64,000 nucleotides of DNA from Gammaproteobacteria bacterium (GTDB taxonomy: Bacteria > Pseudomonadota > Gammaproteobacteria > JAJPIJ01): contig DATJVC010000039.1 in NCBI GenBank assembly GCA_035501935.1, positions 1 through 64,000 of the forward strand, written 5' to 3'. A program made the translations under genes and the position numbers. The notes beneath the pieces were generated by a model, which searched no databases, had not been told where the DNA came from, and worked only from the letters and a program-made list of their open reading frames with translations. How positions within the stretch are numbered: the first letter of the stretch is position 1; each line of letters starts with the position of its first letter. Below, piece after piece: positions 43,432-52,873 of the stretch.

Positions 43432-43824
43432 GGGAGTCGGCCGGGCAGTCGCTGCGCGCACAAGCGTGCAGAGGAAAGTCCGGGCTCCAAAGGGCAGGGC
43501 GCCAGGTAACGCCTGGGGGATGCAAGTCCACGGACAGTGCCACAGAGAACAGACCGCCTACCTTCGTCCTCGGACGGAGCGGCAAGGGTGAAACGGTGCG
43601 GTAAGAGCGCACCGCGCCGGTCAAGGCCGGCGGCACGGTAAACCCCGCCTGGAGCAAGACCAAATAGGGGGACGCGTCTTCCTGCCAAGGGAGAAATCAG
43701 CGCGGCCCGCGTCAGTCCCCGGGTAGGTCGCTAGAGGCGCGCGGTGACGCGCGTTCGAGAGGAATGATTGCCACCCTGCGCGTACGCACAGGGTACAGAA
43801 CCCGGCTTACAGGCCGACTCCCCC
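43432..43824 (+). ncRNA. rnpB: RNase P RNA, bacterial class A
   Basis: The catalytic RNA that trims tRNA 5' ends. The 5' strand GGGAGTCGGCCGGGCAGTCGC pairs with the 3' end GGCCGACTCCC (P1). The universally conserved AGAGGAAAGTCCGGGCTCC follows, and ACAGAACCCGGCTTACAG near the 3' end completes the core. About 393 nt, the class A size. Its location between rsmI and mraZ is common in Gammaproteobacteria. Confidence 0.96.
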
Positions 43825-43992
43825 TATATTTTGTTGTTTCCGCACCGTGCCGCCCGCAGTGATCTATCTATAATTGACATTAAGATCAATTTTTAACTAG
43901 ATGATAAAGATGGATTAGTAAAAAGCTACCGCTAACGAGTTGAGTTTCCACGGCAAGTTATTCTGTAAGTCTCTGTTCACAAATAATTTTTC

Positions 43993-44022
43993 TTGACATT
44001 AAGAAGCCTCGATCCTTATAGT
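43993..44022 (+). promoter_or_regulatory. Promoter of the dcw cluster (upstream of mraZ)
   Basis: TTGACA (43993-43998) and TATAGT (44017-44022), 18 bases apart, lie just before the MraZ repeats. The 12 bases TTGACATTAAGA at this -35 also occur at 43874-43885, 119 bases upstream, and a TATAAT is at 43869-43874. That suggests a duplicated or tandem promoter. Confidence 0.65.
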
Positions 44023-44028
44023 TGCTAG

Positions 44029-44053
44029 GTGGGAAAAAGTGGTAATAAGTGGA
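44029..44053 (+). promoter_or_regulatory. MraZ-binding direct repeats
   Basis: Three GTGG boxes (44029 GTGGG, 44039 GTGGT, 44049 GTGGA) are spaced exactly 10 bases apart, the arrangement recognised by MraZ, which represses its own dcw operon. They lie between the promoter and the mraZ start, overlapping the expected transcription start. Confidence 0.75.
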
Positions 44054-44078
44054 TCAAACAATCCATTGGGAGAGCGGC

Positions 44079-44537
44079 ATGTTTCGGGGATTCAGTGCGG
44101 TCAGCATCGATGCCAAAGGGCGGCTCGCCCTGCCGAGCCGCTACCGGCAGGCTGTCGCCGCAATCTCCGGCAATCAATTGGTGGTGACCTTAAACCCGCT
44201 CGATCGTTGTTTATGGCTGTATCCGCTGCCGGCATGGCAGGCCATCGAAGAAAAACTGGCACAACTTTCGGACTTCGACAAACAGAGCCGCCGCACCAAG
44301 CAGATGATGCGCGGTCATGCGACCGAATGTGAGTTGGATGGTCATGGGCGCGTGTTGCTGCCGCCCAAGTTGCGTGAATTTGCCGGCCTCAAACGTGATG
44401 GCGTGCTGCTGGGGCAGAGCAATAAATTTGAACTGTGGGACGAAGCTGCCTGGAACCGCCAGCGCGATGACTGGCTGGGGCAAGTGGGCGAAGACCAGGA
44501 GGCCGTATCATCGGCGTTGCGTGATCTGTCGCTGTGA
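44079..44537 (+). CDS. mraZ: Transcriptional regulator MraZ
   Basis: 152 residues from the ATG at 44079 (MFRGFSAVSIDAKGRLALPSRYR), with GGGAGAG 5-11 bases before it; an upstream in-frame GTG at 44049 lies in the operator. Two AbrB/SpoVT-like swaps are visible (SIDAKGRLALPSRYR and ELDGHGRVLLPPKLREFAGL). MraZ forms rings that bind the repeated GTGG boxes before its own gene and represses the dcw operon. Its stop overlaps a possible rsmH GTG. Confidence 0.95.
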   Translation: MFRGFSAVSIDAKGRLALPSRYRQAVAAISGNQLVVTLNPLDRCLWLYPLPAWQAIEEKLAQLSDFDKQSRRTKQMMRGHATECELDGHGRVLLPPKLREFAGLKRDGVLLGQSNKFELWDEAAWNRQRDDWLGQVGEDQEAVSSALRDLSL

Positions 44538-45481
44538 GGCCGGCCGGGTGCTTTGCCGTGACAGAACACATTCCGGTGCTGAAAGAAGAGGTGCTGGAGG
44601 CCTTGAGCATACGCGAAGACGGTCGGTATGTGGATTGCACCTATGGCCGGGGCGGGCACGCCCGCGCGATCGCGGAGCGTCTGGGGCCGTTGGGTCGTGT
44701 GCTGGCAATGGACCGGGATCCCGAGGCGGTGCAGGCAGCGCGGGAACACTGGCTTGATCCGCGCCTGGAAGTGGTGCACGCGCCCTTCAGCATGCTGGAG
44801 AAGTGCGTGGCGGCGCGCGGATGGGCGACACAAGTGAACGGGGTGCTATTCGATTTGGGCGTGTCCTCGCCGCAACTGGAAACCGCCGCGCGCGGATTCA
44901 GTTTCATGCGCGATGGTCCGCTGGACATGCGCATGGATCCGACGCAGGGCGTGACCGCCGCCGAATGGCTGGCACAGGCCGGCGAGCAAGACATCGCTGA
45001 ATGCCTGCAGCGTTACGGCGAGGAGCGCCATGCGCGCCGTCTGGCGCGGGCCATCGTGGCGGCGCGCGTACAAGCACCCATCATCCGCACCGCGCAACTG
45101 GCCGCGATCATTGCCCGGGCGCATCCCGCCTGGGAGCACGGCCAGCATCCTGCCACCCGGGCATTTCAGGCGATCCGCATACAGGTCAATAATGAGCTGG
45201 AGGAATTGAAACAGGGGCTGCATCAAGCGGTCGAAATATTGGCACGCGGCGGCCGGCTGGCGGTGATCAGTTTCCACTCATTGGAGGATCGCATCGTCAA
45301 GCGGTTGTTACGCGCTGAATCCGGTGTCTCCGATCTGCCGCCAGCCCTGCCGGTGCGCGATGGCGCATATCCGGCACGGTTGCGGCTGATCGGGCGCGCG
45401 CGGCGGCCGGGTGAGGATGAGGTGGTGAAAAATCCGCGCGCGCGCAGCGCAACGATGCGTGTGGCGGAGAAATTGAATTGA
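44534..45481 (+). CDS. rsmH: 16S rRNA N4-methyltransferase RsmH
   Basis: Methylates N4 of C1402 in 16S rRNA, the same nucleotide RsmI modifies on its ribose. Up to 315 residues from the GTG overlapping the mraZ stop; GTG 44558 (MTEHIPVLKEEVLEAL) is closer to the family start. YVDCTYGRGGHARAI is the SAM-binding motif, DLGVSSPQLE and AVISFHSLEDRIVKRLL are diagnostic. Its TGA overlaps the ftsL TTG. Confidence 0.95.
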   Translation: MRPAGCFAVTEHIPVLKEEVLEALSIREDGRYVDCTYGRGGHARAIAERLGPLGRVLAMDRDPEAVQAAREHWLDPRLEVVHAPFSMLEKCVAARGWATQVNGVLFDLGVSSPQLETAARGFSFMRDGPLDMRMDPTQGVTAAEWLAQAGEQDIAECLQRYGEERHARRLARAIVAARVQAPIIRTAQLAAIIARAHPAWEHGQHPATRAFQAIRIQVNNELEELKQGLHQAVEILARGGRLAVISFHSLEDRIVKRLLRAESGVSDLPPALPVRDGAYPARLRLIGRARRPGEDEVVKNPRARSATMRVAEKLN

Positions 45482-45744
45482 AACCGCTGGCATGCGCGGC
45501 GTTGTTGACGGTTGCCGTATTGGCGTCGGCGCTGGGTGTGGTGGTGAGCCGACATGAGAGCCGCGTGGCCTTCGTGGAATTGCAGGCGCTGGAGCGCGAA
45601 CGTGATGCGATGAATGAAGAATGGGGGCAACTGCAGCTGGAGCAGGCCACCTGGGGCACGCATGCGCGCGTTGAGGATATCGCGCATCAACAGCTGGATA
45701 TGTGGTCGCCGCCGCCCGAATCCACATTACTGGTGGTGCCTTGA
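45478..45744 (+). CDS. ftsL: Cell division protein FtsL
   Basis: 88 residues from a TTG overlapping the rsmH stop. One membrane segment (about 4-23), then a periplasmic coiled-coil-like heptad stretch (FVELQALERERDAMNEEWGQLQLEQATW) ending in RVEDIAHQQLDM. Forms the FtsQLB complex that activates FtsWI at the septum. Called from size, position and architecture, because the family is poorly conserved in sequence. Confidence 0.9.
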   Translation: MKPLACAALLTVAVLASALGVVVSRHESRVAFVELQALERERDAMNEEWGQLQLEQATWGTHARVEDIAHQQLDMWSPPPESTLLVVP

Positions 45745-47495
45745 TGTCTGCTACGTTGCCATCACTTTACCGGGGCCGCCGTTACAGCATGCAGATTTTG
45801 TTCGTGGGCATCGCCGTTCTGATGTCGCTGCGCGCGGTCGATCTGCAACTTACGGATCACGAGTTTTTGCAGAATCATGGCGACGCGCGTTATTTGCGCG
45901 TGGTGGAAACACCGGCGCACCGCGGCGTGATCAGCGATCGGAACGGTGAACCGCTGGCGATCAGCACGCCGGTCAGTTCGGTATGGGCCAATCCGCACAG
46001 GCTGGCACTGGATGAGGGACAATGGCGGCAATTGGCCCAGTGGCTGGCGACCAGCGTGGACAACCTGAAAGAACTGGTGACAGAACGGCAGGGGCGCGAT
46101 TTCGTCTATCTCCGCCGCCAGGTGGAGCCGGCACTGGCCGCCAAGATTGCAGCGGCACGGCTGCCCGGTATTTACGTGGATCGCGAATATCATCGCTATT
46201 ATCCCGCCGGCGAGGTCACCGCCCATGTGGTGGGATTCACCAATGTGGACGACAGCGGACAGGAGGGTATGGAACTCGCGTACAACGGGGCCTTGCAGGG
46301 GGCGGCGGGCAGCAAGCAGGTGATCAAGGATCGGCTGGGACACGTGGTGGAAAACGTGGAAAGCCTGCGCGCCACCGTGCCGGGAGAAGACCTGACACTG
46401 ACCATAGACAAGCGTCTGCAATACATCGCCTACCGGGAATTGAAAACGGCGGTGCTCGCGCACCGCGCGCAAGCGGGCTCCATGGTGATCCTCAATGCCC
46501 AGAGCGGCGAGGTGCTGGCGATGGTCAATCAACCCTCCTACAATCCCAACAACCGCGCCAGTCTGCAAGGAGAGCTGTATCGTAATCGCGCCGTGACCGA
46601 TTTGTATGAGCCCGGTTCGACGCTCAAGGCGTTCACCATTGCCGCCGCGCTGGAGAGCGGCAGATTTACACCTACGACGCCGATCGAGACGGGCAACGGC
46701 ATTTTCGAGATCGGTCCTTACAAGGTGCGCGATACCCACCCCTTTGGCAGGCTGGACGTGACCGGCGTAGTCATCAAGTCCAGCAACATCGGCGCCGCCA
46801 AGATTGCGCTGACCCTGGAGCCGGAGACCTTCTGGCGTATGTTGAGCCATGTCGGATTCGGCGTGCCCACGACCACGGGTTTTCCCGGCGAAGCCGGGGG
46901 CAGGCTGCCCGACTATCACCACTGGCGCGAAATCGAGCAGGCGACATTGGCCTTCGGTTACGGCCTGTCCGTGACGACCTTGCAATTGGCGCAGGCCTAT
47001 ACCGCGGTGGCCAACGATGGTGTCATGATGCCCGCGAGCCTGGTGCAAACCGGTCAGGCCCCGCACGGTGAATCGGTCATGTCGCCGACCACGGCGGCGC
47101 AACTGCGCATCATGCTGGAAGGCGTGGTGAGGTCGGGCACGGGACGACTGGCACGCATACCGGGTTACCGCGTGGCCGGCAAGACCGGCACGGTGCACAA
47201 GATCAACACGCAGGGTTATGAGGAGGATCGCTACGTCGCCCTGTTTGCCGGCATGGTGCCAGTCAGCCGGCCGCGACTGGTGGCTGTGGTGATCATCGAT
47301 GACCCGGGCGATGGGGAATATTTCGGTGGCCAGATCGCCGCGCCGGTATTCAGCCGCGTCATGCAGGAGGCGCTGCGGCTGCTCAATGTCCCACCGGATG
47401 ATCCGCCCGGGCAGAACGAGCAACCCCTGTATACGTATATCTCGACCAACTCACCGGAAATATTCGATGATCGGGGCGGACAACCGGAACGATGA
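45744..47495 (+). CDS. ftsI: Septal peptidoglycan transpeptidase PBP3
   Basis: 583 residues from the ATG overlapping the ftsL stop. N-terminal membrane anchor (about 14-32), pedestal domain, then the transpeptidase domain with S292 in EPGSTLKAF (SxxK), SSNIG (SxN) and KTGT. Crosslinks septal peptidoglycan with its partner FtsW, encoded 5.4 kb downstream. The murE start overlaps its end. Confidence 0.97.
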   Translation: MSATLPSLYRGRRYSMQILFVGIAVLMSLRAVDLQLTDHEFLQNHGDARYLRVVETPAHRGVISDRNGEPLAISTPVSSVWANPHRLALDEGQWRQLAQWLATSVDNLKELVTERQGRDFVYLRRQVEPALAAKIAAARLPGIYVDREYHRYYPAGEVTAHVVGFTNVDDSGQEGMELAYNGALQGAAGSKQVIKDRLGHVVENVESLRATVPGEDLTLTIDKRLQYIAYRELKTAVLAHRAQAGSMVILNAQSGEVLAMVNQPSYNPNNRASLQGELYRNRAVTDLYEPGSTLKAFTIAAALESGRFTPTTPIETGNGIFEIGPYKVRDTHPFGRLDVTGVVIKSSNIGAAKIALTLEPETFWRMLSHVGFGVPTTTGFPGEAGGRLPDYHHWREIEQATLAFGYGLSVTTLQLAQAYTAVANDGVMMPASLVQTGQAPHGESVMSPTTAAQLRIMLEGVVRSGTGRLARIPGYRVAGKTGTVHKINTQGYEEDRYVALFAGMVPVSRPRLVAVVIIDDPGDGEYFGGQIAAPVFSRVMQEALRLLNVPPDDPPGQNEQPLYTYISTNSPEIFDDRGGQPER

Positions 47496-48994
47496 TGACG
47501 GCGCGCCAACTCTCTTCGAACAACCTGCGTGAACTGCTGGCGGGTTTTGCCGCATTGACGCTGGCGCAGGATCGGCATCCGTCCGGCCTGACGCTGGACA
47601 GCCGCGAAGTGCGCGCAGGCGACGCGTTTGTCGCGTTGCGCGGCCGCCATCATCAAGGGCGTGACTACATCAACGACGCGATTAGCCGCGGCGCCGTGGC
47701 GGTACTGGTGGAGGAGGACGGATCGATCAGTCTTCAAGGCCCGGTGCCGGTGATTCCGGTGCCGGATCTGCGCTGGCGGCTGGGCGAGATCGCCGCCCGC
47801 TTCCACGGGCACCCCTCGCGCGCGCTCAAGGTGGTTGGCGTCACCGGCACCAACGGCAAGACCACGGTGACACATCTTATTGCCCAGGCGTTGAACCGCC
47901 ATCACGAGACATGCGCGCTCATGGGCACGTTGGGCCAGGGCCTGCCCGATCGGCTGGCGGCGCTGGCCAATACCACACCGGATGCAATCACCGTGCAGAA
48001 AAACCTGGCGCGATGGCGGGATCAGGGTTTGAACAGCGTGGCCATGGAGGTGTCGTCGCACGGCCTGGATCAAGGACGGGTGCAGGGCGTGCGTTTCGCA
48101 GCCGCCGTGCTGACCAACCTGACACGCGATCATCTGGAATACCATGGCGACATGCAGGGTTACGCGCAGGCCAAGCAGCGTCTCTTCACCATGCCCGAAC
48201 TCGGCGCCGCGGTGTTGAATGGGGATGATCCCTACAGCGCGACGTTGTTGAAGGTGATCAATCCTGGTGTCCGACGCCTGGCGTATGCGCTGGGCGGCGT
48301 CCCGCCGCGTGGCGCGGAAACGATCACCACCTCGGAGATCGACTTGCGCGATGGGATCGCGATGAACGTAAACTGGCAGGGACAACGGCAACGTTTGCGC
48401 AGTCCGTTGCTCGGGCGCTTCAATGCCGCCAACGTGCTGGCCGCCGCCACCGCCTTGATTGCACTTGATGTGCCACTGGCGCAGGTGGCCGAGGATCTGG
48501 CGCAGGCGCCGGGCGCCGAGGGACGCATGCAGCGGCTGGGCGGTGGCGCCGGCCAACCGTTGGTGCTGATCGATTACGCCCATACCCCCGACGCCCTGCA
48601 AAATGTATTACAAACCAGCCGCGAATTGACTCGCGATGCGCTCTGGTGCGTGTTCGGCTGCGGTGGCGATCGTGATCCCGGCAAGCGTCCGCTGATGGGA
48701 CGGATTGCGTCCACACTGGCAGATCACGTGATCGTGACCAGCGACAATCCCCGCGGCGAGCCGCCGCAGGCCATCATGGATCAAATCGTCGCCGGCATGG
48801 GGAATCGAACGCCGACGCTGGTGGAAGCCGATCGCCGGCGCGCCATCCATTATGCCATCGCCAACGCGGCGCCGGGCGCGGTGGTGGTGGTCGCCGGCAA
48901 GGGTCATGAAACCCATCAGGAGATCGCGGGCCGGCGCTGGCCGTTCAGCGATGCGGCCGTGGCCGAGGCCGCACTGCGGGAACGGACGGGATGA
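47492..48994 (+). CDS. murE: UDP-MurNAc-tripeptide synthetase (meso-DAP adding)
   Basis: 500 residues. The ATP loop is GVTGTNGKTTVTHLI, and FGCGGDRDPGKRPLMGRIA is typical of MurE. The specificity motif DNPR (VTSDNPRGEPP) indicates meso-diaminopimelate as the third amino acid, expected for a Gram-negative. It overlaps ftsI and murF by 4 bases each. Confidence 0.97.
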   Translation: MMTARQLSSNNLRELLAGFAALTLAQDRHPSGLTLDSREVRAGDAFVALRGRHHQGRDYINDAISRGAVAVLVEEDGSISLQGPVPVIPVPDLRWRLGEIAARFHGHPSRALKVVGVTGTNGKTTVTHLIAQALNRHHETCALMGTLGQGLPDRLAALANTTPDAITVQKNLARWRDQGLNSVAMEVSSHGLDQGRVQGVRFAAAVLTNLTRDHLEYHGDMQGYAQAKQRLFTMPELGAAVLNGDDPYSATLLKVINPGVRRLAYALGGVPPRGAETITTSEIDLRDGIAMNVNWQGQRQRLRSPLLGRFNAANVLAAATALIALDVPLAQVAEDLAQAPGAEGRMQRLGGGAGQPLVLIDYAHTPDALQNVLQTSRELTRDALWCVFGCGGDRDPGKRPLMGRIASTLADHVIVTSDNPRGEPPQAIMDQIVAGMGNRTPTLVEADRRRAIHYAIANAAPGAVVVVAGKGHETHQEIAGRRWPFSDAAVAEAALRERTG

Positions 48995-50373
48995 TCGCCA
49001 TGACGCTCGCCGCCGCCAGCCGCGCCATGCAGGGGGTGTTGCACACTCCGGCGGGAGCGTCCGTGGGCCGCCGCAGGTTTCGCGGTGTCAGCACCGACAC
49101 GCGCCAGTTGCAGGCCGGCGAATTGTTCATCGCCCTGCGCGGCCCGCGTTTCGACGCGCACACCTTGATTGACGAGGCGCAGCGGCGAGGCGCGGTGGCC
49201 GCCGTGGTCGAGCGCGAAGTCGCGTCGGCCCTGCCGTCGATCGAAGTGGATCACACCCGCACCGCACTGGGACGGCTGGCGGCGGTCTGGCGCGAGCAGC
49301 ATGCGCTGTCCGTCATCGCGGTCACGGGCAGCAACGGCAAGACCACCGTCAAAGACATGCTGGCCGCGATCTTCGGCCACGCCGGTCCGGTGCTGGCCAC
49401 CCGCGGCAATTTGAACAACGACATCGGCGTACCGCTGACATTGTTTCAACTGGCACCGGAACATCGTTGCGCGGTGATCGAAATGGGCGCCAATCACGCC
49501 GGCGAGATCGCAAATCTCTGCCGCATCGCCCGGCCCACGGCCGCCCTCATCACCGTGTGCGCGCCCGCGCATCTGGAGGGATTCGGTAGTGTCGAGGGCG
49601 TGGCGCGCGCCAAGGGGGAAATCATCAGCGGCACGGCGGCGGACGGCGTGGTCGTTTTGAATGCGGATGATCCGTATTTCCCCCTATGGCGGGAGCTGGC
49701 GCAAGGGCGGCGGTTGGTGCGCTTCGGGCTGCAAGCGCCGGCGGAGGTGACGGCGGTCATGCGCGGAGAGGCATCGAGTGGTATCGGATCACGTTTTGAC
49801 CTGCGCCTGCCGGGTGCGGCAGCCGACGTGCGGCTGCCCTTGCCAGGGCGGCACAATGTCATGAACGCGCTGGCGGCGGCGGCCTGTGCCTGGGCGCTGG
49901 GCCAGGACGTCCAGGCCATCCGCGCCGGTTTGGAAAATGTACGACCGGCGCACGGCCGGCTCGAAATCGTGCCGGGACTCTGCGGCACGGTGATCGACGA
50001 TAGCTACAATGCCAACCCTGCCTCCCTGCAGGCCGCCCTGGAGGTGCTGCGACTTCAGCCCGGCGAGCACTGGCTGGTCTTGGGTGATATGGGCGAACTG
50101 GGTGCCGAGAGCGAGACCCAGCATCGCACGGCCGGGCGCATGGCGCGCGCCTCGGGCGTATCGCGCTTTTATGGCATCGGCCCGCTGACCCGCCTGGCAG
50201 TGGAGGAATTCGGTTCGGGCGCGCGGCACTTCGAGAATTACACCGATTTGATCTCCGCCCTGTGTGCGGAATTGCCGGAAAACATGACCGTGCTGGTCAA
50301 GGGATCGCGCGCCATGCACATGGAAACCATCGTGCGTGCGATCGCCGCGCCGGGCATGGCCAGCAAGGCATAA
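48991..50373 (+). CDS. murF: UDP-MurNAc-pentapeptide synthetase
   Basis: 460 residues. Adds D-Ala-D-Ala to the tripeptide. The N-terminal MurF-specific domain holds FRGVSTDTRQLQAGELFIALRGPRFD. The ATP loop is VTGSNGKTTVKDMLAAI, followed by GNLNNDIGVPLTL. DSYNANPASLQAAL is the conserved C-terminal block. Seven bases separate it from mraY. Confidence 0.97.
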   Translation: MIAMTLAAASRAMQGVLHTPAGASVGRRRFRGVSTDTRQLQAGELFIALRGPRFDAHTLIDEAQRRGAVAAVVEREVASALPSIEVDHTRTALGRLAAVWREQHALSVIAVTGSNGKTTVKDMLAAIFGHAGPVLATRGNLNNDIGVPLTLFQLAPEHRCAVIEMGANHAGEIANLCRIARPTAALITVCAPAHLEGFGSVEGVARAKGEIISGTAADGVVVLNADDPYFPLWRELAQGRRLVRFGLQAPAEVTAVMRGEASSGIGSRFDLRLPGAAADVRLPLPGRHNVMNALAAAACAWALGQDVQAIRAGLENVRPAHGRLEIVPGLCGTVIDDSYNANPASLQAALEVLRLQPGEHWLVLGDMGELGAESETQHRTAGRMARASGVSRFYGIGPLTRLAVEEFGSGARHFENYTDLISALCAELPENMTVLVKGSRAMHMETIVRAIAAPGMASKA

Positions 50374-50379
50374 CGGCCC

Positions 50380-51462
50380 ATGCTCCTCCTCCTTTCCGAA
50401 TGGTTGAGCCGCTGGTACAGCGGTTTTCACGTGTTTCAATACATCACCCTGCGCATCATTCTGGGCGTGCTGACGGCGCTCGGCATCGCACTGTTGACGG
50501 GACCGTACATGATCCGGAGTTTGAGCCGCAACCAAATCGGCCAGAGCGTGCGCGACGACGGCCCGCGTTCGCATCTGAGCAAATCCGGAACGCCGACGAT
50601 GGGCGGGGCGCTGATCCTGGTGTCGTTGACGCTGAGCACCCTGCTGTGGAGCGAATTGCGCAATCGCTATGTCTGGATCGCGCTTATGGTGACGCTGGCC
50701 TTCGGCGCCATCGGCTGGATTGACGATTACCGCAAGGTCAGTCGGCGCGATCCCAGGGGCATGCCGGCGCGGCAGAAATATCTGTGGCAGTCGATCTGCG
50801 GTCTGGGTGCCGCGCTCCTGCTTTACCTGCAGGCGGACACGCCGGTGCAGACGCAGTTGATCGTGCCGTTCGTCAAGGCCGCCGTGTTCAACCTGGGCTG
50901 GGGATTCCCGGTCCTGGCCTATCTCGTGGTGGTGGGCACCAGCAACGCCGTGAATCTGACCGACGGCCTGGACGGGCTGGCGACGCTGCCGGCGGTGATG
51001 ATCGCCGGCGCCCTGGTGGTGTTCGCCTATGTGGCCGGCCACGTCAATTTCTCCCACTATCTGGGGCTGCCCTACATCGCCGGCGTCGGCGAATTGGGCG
51101 TGTTCTGCGCCGCGCTCTCCGGCGCCGGCCTGGGATTCCTGTGGTTCAACACCTATCCGGCGCAGGTGTTCATGGGCGACATGGGTGCGCTCGCCATCGG
51201 CGCGGCGCTCGGCATCGTCGCGGTGATGGTGCGCCAGGAAATGGTGCTCTTCATCATGGGCGGGGTGTTTGTGGTGGAGACCCTGTCGGTGATGCTGCAG
51301 GTGGCCTCCTTCAAGCTCACGGGCCGCCGCATCTTCCGCATGGCGCCGCTGCACCACCACTTCGAACTCAAGGGCTGGCCGGAACCGCGCGTGATCGTGC
51401 GCTTCTGGATCATCACCGTGATTCTTGTTTTGATCGGACTCTCGAGCCTCAAGATCCGATGA
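50380..51462 (+). CDS. mraY: Phospho-MurNAc-pentapeptide translocase
   Basis: Transfers the MurNAc-pentapeptide to undecaprenyl phosphate, making lipid I in the inner membrane. 360 residues and about ten membrane segments. Conserved catalytic regions: [29 protein letters not shown] and the [14 protein letters not shown] loop. No strong Shine-Dalgarno is visible; it may be coupled to murF. Confidence 0.97.
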   Translation: MLLLLSEWLSRWYSGFHVFQYITLRIILGVLTALGIALLTGPYMIRSLSRNQIGQSVRDDGPRSHLSKSGTPTMGGALILVSLTLSTLLWSELRNRYVWIALMVTLAFGAIGWIDDYRKVSRRDPRGMPARQKYLWQSICGLGAALLLYLQADTPVQTQLIVPFVKAAVFNLGWGFPVLAYLVVVGTSNAVNLTDGLDGLATLPAVMIAGALVVFAYVAGHVNFSHYLGLPYIAGVGELGVFCAALSGAGLGFLWFNTYPAQVFMGDMGALAIGAALGIVAVMVRQEMVLFIMGGVFVVETLSVMLQVASFKLTGRRIFRMAPLHHHFELKGWPEPRVIVRFWIITVILVLIGLSSLKIR

Positions 51463-51469
51463 TTCCACA

Positions 51470-52873
51470 ATGAACGCGACCGCGACCGTCAAAACAACTT
51501 CATGGCCAATGCCCACTGTCATTGTCGGCATGGGCAAGACCGGTCTATCCTGCGCCCGCTTCCTGAGCCGTCGCGGTGAGCCCTTTGCCATCGTTGACAG
51601 CCGCGAAGATCCGCCCAGCCTGGCCGTCGTACAGCGGGAGTTTCCGCGGGCTCCATGTCATGCCGGTGATTTGCGCCCTGACTGGCTGCAGGGAGCGCGG
51701 CGGGTGTTGCTGAGTCCCGGCGTGCCGCCGCAAGAACCGGCGCTGTGCGCCGCGCGCGCGCACGGCGCGGAGATCCTCGGCGATATCGAATTGTTCGCGC
51801 GCCATGCGCGCGCCCCGGTGGTGGCGGTCACGGGTGTCAACGGCAAAAGCACGGTGACCACGCTGGTCGGCGAGATGGCGCGGGCGGCGGGTGTCCGCAC
51901 CGGCGTGGGCGGCAATCTCGGCACGCCGGCACTGGACTTGCTGGATGAAAAGGTTTCGTTGTACGTGCTGGAACTGTCCAGCTTTCAACTGGAAACGGTG
52001 TCGAGCCTGAACGCCCGCGTTGCGACGGTGTTGAACGTGAGTCCTGATCATATGGATCGCTATCGCAGTCTCACCGAATACGCCGCCACCAAGCAGCGCG
52101 TCTTCCGCGGCGACGGCGTCATGGTGTTGAACGCCGATGACCCGCTGGTCATGGCCATGCGCGAACAAGGTCGCACCGTGCGAAGGTTCGGCTTGAACGC
52201 ACCGCCGGCGGGTGATTATGGCGTGCGCCAGGATGCCGATGGACGGGTCTGGTTGGTGTGCGGCGAAGAACGATTACTGCCGGTCGCGGAACTAAAGATC
52301 AAGGGCGCGCACAACATCGCCAATGCGCTGGCGGCCTGGGCACTGGCCGAGGCGGCGGGACTGCCGCGTCCCGCGATCGGGGATGCGTTACGCACGTTTG
52401 CCGGTCTGCCGCACCGCTGCCGGCGGGTGGCGGAGATCGACGGCGTGCACTGGTACGACGATTCCAAGGGCACCAACGTTGGTGCCGCCTGCGCCGCCAT
52501 CGTGGGACTGGCCCAGGGCCTGGCTTCCGGCCGGCGACTGATCATCATCGCCGGCGGTGACGGCAAGGGCGCGGATTTCAGCGCCATGGCGTCAGCGGCC
52601 CGGGGCCGGGTGCGGGCAGCGGTGATCATCGGCCGCGATGGGCCGCAGATCGAAAAAGTACTGGCGCCGGTCGTGCCCTGTGTGCGGGCGGACAACATGG
52701 AAGATGCGGTGGCGCAGGCGGCGGCGCGCGCAGAACCGGGCGACATCGTACTGTTGTCGCCGGCCTGCGCCAGTTTCGATATGTACCGTGATTACGTGCA
52801 CCGCGGCGAGGTCTATGTCGCCTCGGTGCGCGCCAGGGTTCGCGTCGCCGCATCTGCGGAGCGGCAACCGTGA
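51470..52873 (+). CDS. murD: UDP-MurNAc-L-alanine:D-glutamate ligase
   Basis: 467 residues. N-terminal Rossmann-like domain (VIVGMGKTGLSCARFL), ATP loop AVTGVNGKSTVTTLVGEM, and C-terminal LLSPACASFDMYRDYVHRGE typical of MurD. WYDDSKGTNVGA is the conserved ligase motif. Some 15 residues precede the usual start, so a later initiation is conceivable, but no better ATG is evident. Its TGA overlaps the ftsW GTG. Confidence 0.96.
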   Translation: MNATATVKTTSWPMPTVIVGMGKTGLSCARFLSRRGEPFAIVDSREDPPSLAVVQREFPRAPCHAGDLRPDWLQGARRVLLSPGVPPQEPALCAARAHGAEILGDIELFARHARAPVVAVTGVNGKSTVTTLVGEMARAAGVRTGVGGNLGTPALDLLDEKVSLYVLELSSFQLETVSSLNARVATVLNVSPDHMDRYRSLTEYAATKQRVFRGDGVMVLNADDPLVMAMREQGRTVRRFGLNAPPAGDYGVRQDADGRVWLVCGEERLLPVAELKIKGAHNIANALAAWALAEAAGLPRPAIGDALRTFAGLPHRCRRVAEIDGVHWYDDSKGTNVGAACAAIVGLAQGLASGRRLIIIAGGDGKGADFSAMASAARGRVRAAVIIGRDGPQIEKVLAPVVPCVRADNMEDAVAQAAARAEPGDIVLLSPACASFDMYRDYVHRGEVYVASVRARVRVAASAERQP

